A stretch of 13,090 nucleotides of DNA from Pseudomonadota bacterium. GTDB taxonomy: Bacteria; Pseudomonadota; Gammaproteobacteria; Burkholderiales; Burkholderiaceae. Shown here piece by piece: positions 1 to 5,717 of the stretch. Location of the stretch: the NCBI GenBank assembly GCA_023441105.1, contig JAEZQX010000542.1, forward strand, positions 1-13,090, in the 5' to 3' direction. The notes beneath the pieces are model-generated. The model had not been told where the DNA came from. It ran no database searches and saw nothing but the letters and a program-made list of their open reading frames with translations. Made by a program: the position numbers and the translations under genes. Each line of letters begins with the position of its first letter. The stretch's first letter is position 1.

Positions 1-45
1 CGGCGGCGTGCCAAGGGGTCCACAGCGGACGCGGGGCGGAGGGCG

Positions 46-62
46 CCGGCGCGAAGCGCCGG
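46..62. terminator. GC-rich hairpin downstream of the DUF2946 gene
   Basis: Two perfect 7-bp arms, CCGGCGC (46-52) and GCGCCGG (56-62), flank a GAA loop. The hairpin lies about 77 bases beyond the stop codon of the minus-strand DUF2946-type gene, so it could end that transcript. No T-run follows on the minus strand, so a classical intrinsic terminator is not shown. From 1 to 138 I find no supported gene. A minus-strand frame opens at ATG 97 and runs off the left edge, but it has no clear ribosome site and no recognisable domain. Confidence 0.35.
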
Positions 63-138
63 AAACAGGATGCGCCGCCAGACACTGCCATCCGCATGCG
101 GACTCGATCAGCGCAGCCGGCAGCCGCCCGCGAGGAGG

Positions 139-495
139 TCAGGACCGGGGTGGCCCTCGAGCCGGCAGCGCCGCGCCGGCGAGCGCATGCAGGTGCGCGA
201 TGACGGCGGGACTGGCCGCATGCGCGAGCGGAGAGACCGGTGGCAAAGGTACCGGCGCGAGCAACGGGGGTGGCGCCACGCCCTGGCAGAGCGGACAGGC
301 CATCGATGCGTTGCGCGTGGCTTGCTCGCTGCCGTCATCTCCCACGACCACCAGCTTCACGCCGGCGCCACCATGGCAGACGATCTGCATCTCGGCATGC
401 GCCAGCATCGGCGACAGAAGCCCGGCGATCACGACGAGCCAGTAAGCGGCCAGGACCAACCGCGCTGTCCGGATCGAACACCACAGGGCATGCAT
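139..495 (-). CDS. DUF2946-type small exported protein
   Basis: This encodes a 118-residue protein. Its N-terminus has a short basic segment, then a hydrophobic stretch (about residues 10-30) ending in an Ala-His-Ala-like signal cleavage site. The mature part is short and contains a Cys-Pro-Leu-Cys motif, followed by a Pro/Ala-rich tail with several histidines. Signal peptide, size and CPxC motif match DUF2946 (DUF2946/DUF2946-like proteins, often found near copper-uptake or TonB receptor genes). The biochemical role is unknown; metal handling in the periplasm is an inference. The start at 495 puts the signal peptide at the N-terminus; longer in-frame starts would add an arginine-rich stretch that looks like antisense of noncoding DNA. 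It follows the Ada-like zinc protein gene by 34 bases on the same strand, so it may be the last gene of the repair transcript, though functionally it looks like a passenger. Confidence 0.6.
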   Translation of the reverse strand: MHALWCSIRTARLVLAAYWLVVIAGLLSPMLAHAEMQIVCHGGAGVKLVVVGDDGSEQATRNASMACPLCQGVAPPPLLAPVPLPPVSPLAHAASPAVIAHLHALAGAALPARGPPRS

Positions 496-529
496 GGCGC
501 GGATAGTAGCAGACGGCGCCATTGCGCGA

Positions 530-799
530 TCACGCGCCGGACGATGCCCGCCACTGCGCGTATGCCGCGGGCAGGCAGACGGCGCATGGCCGGTAGCCGG
601 CGGCTCGCGCATGCGCCTCGTCCTGGAAGAAGACGCGCTGCGCAACGTAGCCGCCCTTCGCGATCGCGCGCAGCGCCGTGCGGCAGTCGAGCCGGCCGTA
701 GAGGCGGCTGCCGCGGTGACCGCCGAGCGTGCCGGGCCGAGGGCTCTGCCACGGGCGACCGTCCGGTCCGACGAGGGTCCAGCGGCGAGCCTCGGTCAT
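530..799 (-). CDS. Stand-alone Ada-type metal-binding domain protein
   Basis: This 89-residue protein consists of little more than an Ada-type metal-binding domain (PF02805-like). It has GGH at 26-28, the YGRLDC segment with Cys39, a central VFFQDEA stretch like the FF motif of Ada, and a GYRPCAVC segment with Cys72 and Cys75. Cys39 matches the methyl-accepting cysteine of Ada. Cys72 and Cys75 match the second pair of zinc ligands. The position four residues after Cys39 is Leu, so the fourth ligand must be another residue, perhaps His28. Small proteins of this type are widespread and of unknown function; zinc binding is expected and a DNA-repair link is inferred. Its ATG overlaps the TGA of ada by four bases (ATGA), implying translational coupling. 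This is notable because the upstream Ada has lost three of its own zinc ligands. Confidence 0.8.
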   Translation of the reverse strand: MTEARRWTLVGPDGRPWQSPRPGTLGGHRGSRLYGRLDCRTALRAIAKGGYVAQRVFFQDEAHARAAGYRPCAVCLPAAYAQWRASSGA

Positions 800-1914
800 T
801 CGCCGGCCGCCGACTCCACGGTGGCCCTGGCCGCGGCAGCGCCCTCCCGCACCAGCAGCGCGCGCTTGCGCTCGGCACCCCAGCGGTAGCCCGACAATCC
901 GCCGTCGCGGCGGACGACGCGGTGACAGGGAATGGCAACGGCGAGCGCATTGCCGGCACAGGCGTTGGCCACGGCGCGCACCGCACCGGGCGCGCCGATC
1001 CGGCTGGCGATCTCGCCGTAGGTCACGGTGGCGCCCGCCGGTATCTCGCGCAGCGCCTGCCACACACGCTGCTGGAATGCCGTGCCGCGGACATCGAGCG
1101 GCAGGTCGTGCCCGAGAGCCGGCTTCTCGACCAGTCCGACCACCCTTGCGACCAGACCCTCGAAACCAGCGTCGCCGCCGACCATCTCGGCGCGCGGGAA
1201 CTTGTCCTGCAGGTCGCGTACCAGCCGGTCCGGGTCGTCGCCGATGAAGATGGCACAGACGCCGCGCTCGCTTTGCCCGACCAGGATCGAGCCGAGCGAA
1301 CATTCCCCGACCGCAAAGCGCACCGTGGCGTTGGCGCCGCCGTCGCGAAAGCTCGCCGGGCTCATGCCGAGCAATCGATCGGATGCCTCGTAGAAGCGAC
1401 TGTTGGAACCGAAGCCCACGTCGTAGATCGCCTCGGTGACCGAGCGGCCCTGCCGCAGGCGCTCACGCACCCGCCGGCCGCGATGGCCGGCGGCATAAGC
1501 CTTGGGGGTGAGACCGGTGATCGACCGAAAGACGCGGTGGAAGTGGAACGGACTCATGCCGGCATCCTGCGCCAGTTGGGCCAGGCTCGGCGGCTCCTCC
1601 GCTGCCTCGATGCGTCGGCAGGCGGCGGCAACCAGCGCCGCATGCCGCGCTGCCAGGCTGCTGCGGTCCCTGCTTGCGCGACGGCTCGGGCGATAACCGG
1701 CCGCCTCAGCAGCCTCGCCGGATTCGAAGAACTCGACGTTCTCGCGCCGCGGCAGCCGCGTGGGGCTGCTGGGCCGGCAATAGACGCCGGTCGTCTTGAC
1801 GGCGTAGACGAACTGGCCATCCGCCGCCGGGTCGCGGGCTTGCACCGCCGCCCAGCGCCGGTCGTCGGTCGCGCCGCGGCCGCGCTCGCCGTCCCTGGTG
1901 CCGATCGTGCTCAT
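796..1914 (-). CDS. ada: Ada: alkylation-response regulator and O6-methylguanine-DNA methyltransferase, degenerate zinc site
   Basis: The 372-residue protein has the full Ada layout: an N-terminal Ada domain (about 17-85), an AraC-type helix-turn-helix region (about 95-190) and a C-terminal methyltransferase (about 200-362). The last holds the IPCHRV active site with acceptor Cys330 and the GYRWG motif. Ada normally repairs O6-alkylguanine irreversibly, senses methyl phosphotriesters through a zinc-bound cysteine, and then activates ada, alkB and related genes. Here GVYC (Cys46) is kept, but the other three zinc ligands are Ser50, Ser77 and Ala80 at exactly the normal spacing, so zinc binding and phosphotriester sensing are doubtful. 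The start at 1914 is preferred over the in-frame ATG at 1932 because GGAG lies five bases upstream of it. The gene lies 111 bases after alkB, and its stop overlaps the next gene. Confidence 0.93.
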   Translation of the reverse strand: MSTIGTRDGERGRGATDDRRWAAVQARDPAADGQFVYAVKTTGVYCRPSSPTRLPRRENVEFFESGEAAEAAGYRPSRRASRDRSSLAARHAALVAAACRRIEAAEEPPSLAQLAQDAGMSPFHFHRVFRSITGLTPKAYAAGHRGRRVRERLRQGRSVTEAIYDVGFGSNSRFYEASDRLLGMSPASFRDGGANATVRFAVGECSLGSILVGQSERGVCAIFIGDDPDRLVRDLQDKFPRAEMVGGDAGFEGLVARVVGLVEKPALGHDLPLDVRGTAFQQRVWQALREIPAGATVTYGEIASRIGAPGAVRAVANACAGNALAVAIPCHRVVRRDGGLSGYRWGAERKRALLVREGAAAARATVESAAGE

Positions 1915-1993
1915 GACGACTCCGCTGCTCATGTGGCAAGGATAGCCGTTGGAGTCGGCGGCTGCATTCCGGCTCTTGCTGTCGAATTCGCCA

Positions 1994-2024
1994 CCGGTGG
2001 CGATCGCCGCGCCGCTGCCACCGG
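1994..2024. terminator. Inverted repeat between alkB and ada
   Basis: Arms CCGGTGGC (1994-2001) and GCCACCGG (2017-2024) can form an 8-bp stem with a 15-base loop directly behind the alkB stop codon. The left arm is also half of a perfect 12-base palindrome, GCCACCGGTGGC (1990-2001), so two alternative foldings exist. There is no T-run on the minus strand. It may stabilise or partly end the alkB message, or be an operator for ada, which is separated here by the only sizeable gap between repair genes. Function is not proven. Confidence 0.35.
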
Positions 2025-2025
2025 C

Positions 2026-2706
2026 TCAACCGGCCTTGCGAAACGTGAGGTTGATGCGGCAGCCGCGCAGCAGTTCGTGGCCGCCGCCGCCCACGCCGGC
2101 CGGCCCCGCGAGCAGGTCGTCCTGGCGGCCGGCCTGCGGGTCCTTGAGTGGCAGCACGCCGTGGAAGCGCAGGCGGTCGACGCCACCCCACACCACGGCA
2201 TCGCCATGCTCGAGCAGCACCCGCGCGGCGCGGTCGCCGCGGGCCAGGCCGCCAAAGAGGAACACCGCCGGCAGGCCCAGCGACAGCGAGACGATCGGGT
2301 GGTCCAGGTCGCGCTCGTCGCGGTCCTGGTGCAGCGACAGCCGGTTGCCGGGGAGGTAGCGGTTGATCAGGCAGGCGTCGGGCTCGAAGCCGCCGAAGCC
2401 GGCCGCGCCGGCCGCGTCGCCGGCAAGCCGCAGGAATGGCGCCGGCAGCGCCGGCCAGGGCCGGTCGTGCAGCGGGTCGTCGGGCCGATAGCGGTAGCCG
2501 CGGCGATCGCTGGTCCAGCCGAGCGCGCCGCAGTTGCTCATGGCCACCGACATCCGCTGGCCGCCGGGCGTCATCATGTGCCGCAGCGGCGCGCGCGCAA
2601 GAATCGCCTGCAGGGACGCCAGCAGGACCGGCGCCTCCGCGACCGCAAAGCCACGCAGGAGCCACGCGCACGGACCGAGTTGCTGGCGCGCCGGCGACTG
2701 CGTCAT
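2026..2706 (-). CDS. alkB: AlkB, DNA oxidative demethylase
   Basis: This 226-residue 2-oxoglutarate/Fe(II) dioxygenase has the AlkB length and signature residues. The LINRY substrate/lid segment lies near 113-117. The iron ligands are His126 and Asp128 (LHQD) and His182 (RFHGV). The RxNxTxR motif, Arg217, Asn219 and Arg223, binds 2-oxoglutarate. The MSVAMSNCGALGW segment is also typical. AlkB oxidises methyl groups on N1-methyladenine and N3-methylcytosine in DNA, releasing formaldehyde and restoring the base. The ATG at 2706 overlaps the TGA of the preceding oxygenase gene (ATGA), so expression is probably coupled to it. All catalytic residues appear intact. A longer in-frame start at 3027 would run antisense-like through the upstream gene and is not supported. 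Confidence 0.95.
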   Translation of the reverse strand: MTQSPARQQLGPCAWLLRGFAVAEAPVLLASLQAILARAPLRHMMTPGGQRMSVAMSNCGALGWTSDRRGYRYRPDDPLHDRPWPALPAPFLRLAGDAAGAAGFGGFEPDACLINRYLPGNRLSLHQDRDERDLDHPIVSLSLGLPAVFLFGGLARGDRAARVLLEHGDAVVWGGVDRLRFHGVLPLKDPQAGRQDDLLAGPAGVGGGGHELLRGCRINLTFRKAG

Positions 2707-3467
2707 TGCGCGTCGTGGAAGATGACGCCGAGGGTGAAGCGCTGCCCGTTGCGCAGCCGGCTCACACCGTGGCGATGATTGACGCGGTAGACGCCGCGGG
2801 TGCCCTGCACCGGTCGCGCATTCACCGCGAACACGACGGCATCGCCCTGGCGCAGGGCGACGACCTCGGGCCGCGACTGCATGCGCGGCCGCTGCTCGGT
2901 CATCACGAACTCGCCGCCGCTGAAATCCCGGCCGGGTTCGGACAGCAGGACCGCCAGCTGCAGCGGGAACACCTGCTCGCCGTAGAGGTCCTGGTGCAGG
3001 CAGTTGTAGTCCCCTTCCCCGTAGCACAGCATCAATGGCGTCGGGCGCAGCTGGCCGTGTTCATGGCAGCGCCGGATGAAGTCGGCATGCCGCGGGGGAA
3101 AGCGCGTCTCCAGCCCGAGCGCCTCGTGCCAGCGATTCGCGACCGGCACGAGGCGCGGATAGATCGACTCGCGCAGCAGCGCCACCAACTGCGGCAAGGG
3201 ATAGGCGAAGTACTTGTACTCGCCGCGACCGAATCCGTGGCGGCTCATCACGATCCGGCTGCGAAACGCCGCGTCCTGCGCGTACAGCGGAATCAGTGCG
3301 TCGCATTCCTCAGCGGTCAGGAGGGCGGGCAGGACGGCGCAGCCGGCGCTATCGAGCTGCTCCTCGACAGCCCGCCATGGGACCGCATCCAGTCGGCCTG
3401 CCAGTGGCGCGTGGCTGCCCGCAGGCACCGGACGCGCCGGCGACCGCGAGCCCTTCGCGAGGTTCAT
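2703..3467 (-). CDS. COG3826-type 2-oxoglutarate/Fe(II) oxygenase (PF09859, Oxygenase-NA)
   Basis: The 254-residue protein matches the proteobacterial Fe(II)/2-oxoglutarate oxygenase family often found beside alkB and ada. The segments MSRHGFGRGEYKYFAYPLP (75-93) and YGEGDYNCLHQDLYGE (149-164) are characteristic. Predicted iron ligands are His158 and Asp160 (HQD) and His233 (NHRHGVS). Arg243 in GQRFTLGVIFHD should hold 2-oxoglutarate. Pfam describes the family as acting on damaged DNA, but its exact substrate is not established as far as I know. The start at 3467 is backed by GGAGG seven bases upstream. Both ends are ATGA overlaps, with the methyltransferase gene upstream and alkB downstream, placing it in the core of the operon. 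Having two different oxygenases side by side suggests they handle different lesions or substrates. Confidence 0.88.
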   Translation of the reverse strand: MNLAKGSRSPARPVPAGSHAPLAGRLDAVPWRAVEEQLDSAGCAVLPALLTAEECDALIPLYAQDAAFRSRIVMSRHGFGRGEYKYFAYPLPQLVALLRESIYPRLVPVANRWHEALGLETRFPPRHADFIRRCHEHGQLRPTPLMLCYGEGDYNCLHQDLYGEQVFPLQLAVLLSEPGRDFSGGEFVMTEQRPRMQSRPEVVALRQGDAVVFAVNARPVQGTRGVYRVNHRHGVSRLRNGQRFTLGVIFHDAQ

Positions 3468-4174
3468 CCGCGCGCCTCCATTTCGAGGAGGCTGCGCTTG
3501 CGGTCGATCCCCCAGCGGTAGCCGGTCAGCGAGCCGCTGCGTCCGATGACCCGGTGACAAGGAATCACCACCGCGAGGCGGTTGGCCGCGCAGGCCGAAG
3601 CAACGGCACGCACGGCACGCGGGCGGCCGACCCGGGCGGCGAGGTCACTGTAGGTCAGCGTCGCACCGACCGGGATCGCGCGCAGCGCCTCCCACACCTG
3701 CTGCTGCAACGGCGTGCCGCCGCCATCCAGCGGGTGATGGAATCCCTGCGCCGGCGTGTCGAGAAAGGCCCACCAGTCGGCGAGCGGGCCTGCGAGCGAT
3801 GCCGCATCCTCCTGCAGGAGCGCATCCGGGAAGTGGCCGGCCAGCTCAGCCGCGAGCAACGCCTTGTCCTCGCCGAGCAGGATGGCGCAGACGCCGCGCG
3901 CCGACCGCGCCAGCAGGACGCTGCCGAGCGATGCCGCGGAGCTACCCGCTCCTGCCGGGTCGCCGGCCCCTGCCGGGCGCGGCGATCCCGTCGTGGCGCG
4001 CGATGCCGCCGCGGCCGCCGATGAGGGCTCGAGCCGCGGATGCCTGGCGACCGCCCAGGCGATCGGACCTTCCACCCAGCGACGCCGCGATGCCAGGCTG
4101 CGCGACGCAGCGGCAGCCACGCCCCCGGTTTCCGCCGGCATTGCCGCCGGCCCCGTCAACATGCCATCCTTCAT
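3464..4174 (-). CDS. Methylated-DNA--protein-cysteine S-methyltransferase with N-terminal extension
   Basis: This 236-residue protein has a C-terminal O6-methylguanine methyltransferase domain (about 80-232) with the VIPCHRVIG active site (acceptor near Cys206) and GYRWGIDRKRSLL. It closely resembles the same domain of the Ada encoded downstream (shared SLGS, RGVCAI, AVRAVA and IPCHRV segments) but has no helix-turn-helix and no Ada metal domain. It transfers the alkyl group from O6-alkylguanine to its own cysteine, a suicide reaction. The first ~80 residues are Ala/Gly/Pro/Ser-rich and match nothing I recognise. The start at 4174 has AAGGA seven bases upstream. ATGs at 4192 and 4189 are alternatives, following AGGA at too short a spacing. 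It is the first gene of the repair operon, and its TGA overlaps the next ATG. Confidence 0.88.
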   Translation of the reverse strand: MKDGMLTGPAAMPAETGGVAAAASRSLASRRRWVEGPIAWAVARHPRLEPSSAAAAASRATTGSPRPAGAGDPAGAGSSAASLGSVLLARSARGVCAILLGEDKALLAAELAGHFPDALLQEDAASLAGPLADWWAFLDTPAQGFHHPLDGGGTPLQQQVWEALRAIPVGATLTYSDLAARVGRPRAVRAVASACAANRLAVVIPCHRVIGRSGSLTGYRWGIDRKRSLLEMEARG

Positions 4175-4198
4175 CGTGTATTCCTTCATCATGTCCTG

Positions 4199-4211
4199 CC
4201 CGACCGTCGGG
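4199..4211. promoter_or_regulatory. Perfect inverted repeat in the leader of the repair operon
   Basis: CCCGAC (4199-4204) and GTCGGG (4206-4211) form a near-perfect palindrome around one central base. It lies a few bases upstream of the first possible start codon of the methyltransferase gene and inside the 141-base region shared with the divergent dehydrogenase gene (4175-4315). It could be a repressor or activator operator, or an RNA hairpin near the ribosome site. I see no clear -35/-10 pair and no match to the Escherichia coli Ada box in this region, so the regulatory role is only a suggestion. Confidence 0.3.
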
Positions 4212-4315
4212 TCCGTTCGCGGCGCCGCGATCTGCAGCGCCTGAAGGCAGTCTAGGCAGCAGCAGCAGAAGCCGCACTCCGGGCCTTGCGGTCGAATCGG
4301 ATGAGGAATCCGCCC

Positions 4316-5302
4316 ATGCATGCGATGGTACTCACGGCTCCGCGGCAACCGCTTCGCCTCGAGGAGCGTCTCGAGCTGCAACCGGGACCGGCGGAGGTCC
4401 GCATCCGGGTTCGGGCCTGCGGCGTCTGCCGCACCGACCTGCATCTCGTCGACGGCGAGTTGCCGTTGCCGCGCCTGCCGATCGTCCCCGGCCACGAGAT
4501 CGTCGGCACGGTGGAACAAGTCGGCCGGGACGTCGAGATCCTGGCGGTCGGGCAACTCGTCGGCGTGCCATGGCTGGCCCGCACCTGCGGCCGTTGCCGG
4601 TACTGCCGGTCGGGGCGGGAGAATCTCTGCGACCGGCCGCTCTTCACCGGACACGGGCGCGACGGCGGCTTCGCCAGCCACGTGCTGGCGGATGCCGCCT
4701 ACTGCCTGCCGCTCGCGCTGGCGCAGGATCCGGTTCATGTCGCGCCCTACCTTTGCGCCGGCCTCATCGGCTGGCGCTCGCTGCGCATGGCCGGCGACGA
4801 GGCGAGCGACCTCGGCCTGTACGGCTTCGGGGCGGCGGCGCACCTGGTGGCGCAGTGCGCGGTGCGCCAGGGACGGCGGGTCTACGCCTTCACGCGCCCC
4901 GGCGACCTGCAGGCGCAGGCCTTCGCCCGCAGCCTCGGCGCAGCCTGGGCCGGGAACTCGGACGAGCCCTGCCCGGCAGAGCTCGATGCGGCCATCATCT
5001 TCGCGCCGGTGGGCGCCTTGGTGCCGCTGGCCCTGCGCGCGGTCCGCAAGGGCGGCCGCGTCGTCTGCGGCGGCATTCACATGAGCGACATTCCGACGTT
5101 TCCCTATCGGCTCCTCTGGGAGGAGCGGCAGCTGCTGTCGGTGGCCAACCTCACCCGCGACGACGGCGTCGAGTTCCTGCGCTTCATCGCCCAGGAGCCG
5201 CTCGCGGTGGCGGCAACGACGTATCCCCTCGAGCGGGCGAACGACGCACTCGACGACCTTCGAGCGGGCCGATTGCAGGGCGCCGCCGTGCTGGTGCCAT
5301 GA
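4316..5302 (+). CDS. Zinc-dependent alcohol dehydrogenase (TIGR02822-like, COG1064)
   Basis: The 328-residue medium-chain dehydrogenase has all expected zinc residues. Catalytic ligands are Cys38 (GVCRTD), His60-Glu61 (PGHE) and Cys147 (LCAGLIGW). The structural zinc set is Cys91, Cys94, Cys97 and Cys105. A Rossmann glycine motif (YGFGAAAH) starts near 169. The family oxidises alcohols or reduces aldehydes with NAD(P); the natural substrate is unknown. The start at 4316 follows GAGGA by eight bases; an upstream in-frame ATG at 4286 lacks such a site. It is the first plus-strand gene and diverges from the alkylation repair operon. Because AlkB-type repair releases formaldehyde, a detoxifying role is conceivable, but that is inference from position only. 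Confidence 0.9.
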   Translation: MHAMVLTAPRQPLRLEERLELQPGPAEVRIRVRACGVCRTDLHLVDGELPLPRLPIVPGHEIVGTVEQVGRDVEILAVGQLVGVPWLARTCGRCRYCRSGRENLCDRPLFTGHGRDGGFASHVLADAAYCLPLALAQDPVHVAPYLCAGLIGWRSLRMAGDEASDLGLYGFGAAAHLVAQCAVRQGRRVYAFTRPGDLQAQAFARSLGAAWAGNSDEPCPAELDAAIIFAPVGALVPLALRAVRKGGRVVCGGIHMSDIPTFPYRLLWEERQLLSVANLTRDDGVEFLRFIAQEPLAVAATTYPLERANDALDDLRAGRLQGAAVLVP

Positions 5303-5326
5303 GCGCCAGCGGCGATGCCGGCCAGC

Positions 5327-5587
5327 TCAACGGCGGCGCACCTGCTGCTCGATCGGCGGGCGCCGCCCGGTCTTCACCACCAGCTCGACTTCGTCGCGGC
5401 CACGCATGACCTTGTAGCGGCCGTTCTCGCCGGGCTTGATGGTGGCGGTCCGGTTGATGAGGTCGACGGTATCGACGACCGCCTGCTCGTCGACCGCAAC
5501 CACCACGTCACCGGGCTGCATCCCGCCGGCGTCCGCCGGGCCGCCGCGCAGCAGCCGGACGATGCTGGCGCAGCGTCCGCCAGCCAT
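5327..5587 (-). pseudogene. Orphan PDZ domain, probable remnant of a Do-like (HtrA) protease
   Basis: The 86-residue frame is almost entirely one PDZ domain. GGPADAGGMQPGDVVVAVD (15-33) is the classic ligand-groove and loop region. A LINRTATIKPG stretch and a VKTGRRPP tail follow, as at the C-terminus of periplasmic Do-like proteases. No trypsin-like catalytic part and no signal peptide is encoded upstream. The frame meets a TGA about 26 codons before the ATG, with no alternative GTG or TTG start between, and no ribosome site precedes the ATG. I read it as the surviving 3' end of a degraded protease gene. It converges with the dehydrogenase gene, 24 bases apart. It might instead be a translated single-PDZ protein. 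Confidence 0.6.
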
Positions 5588-5652
5588 TCGACGGTAACTG
5601 CGCCAAAAATATGCGAACCTTCCTGTTCGCGGCGGGCCTTCGCTGCGGACTT

Positions 5653-5686
5653 GGCCAGGCGGTCAGCTGGCCGGCAGCGCGGCCAG
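5653..5686. repeat. Three evenly spaced GGCCAG/CTGGCC arms
   Basis: GGCCAG (5653-5658), CTGGCC (5667-5672) and GGCCAG (5681-5686) are separated by exactly eight bases each. The middle arm can pair with either neighbour, so as RNA two mutually exclusive hairpins are possible, and as DNA the layout resembles a multi-site operator. It lies 31 bases upstream of the start of the Met-rich exported protein, so it may control that gene. The first and third copies extend to GGCCAGGC. No regulator is identified. Confidence 0.4.
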
Positions 5687-5717
5687 GCAGCGGCATTTCA
5701 ACTACGGAGACTCCGCC

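Noticed and set aside
1..138. Start of another minus-strand gene at ATG 97
   Set aside because: The frame is open to the edge but short. It has a weak ribosome site and no signal peptide or recognisable motif.
70..2778. A 902-codon open frame on the plus strand opposite ada and alkB
   Set aside because: It is an antisense shadow of GC-rich genes with clear protein families on the minus strand, and its product is arginine-rich with no domain.
4255..4268. Short CAG triplet run as a microsatellite
   Set aside because: There are only about four units in a GC-rich background, which is too short to be meaningful.
4193..5080. Extension of the methyltransferase frame upstream to 5080, including a cysteine-rich stretch
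   Set aside because: It runs antisense through the alcohol dehydrogenase gene and lacks homology. The open frame results from high GC content.
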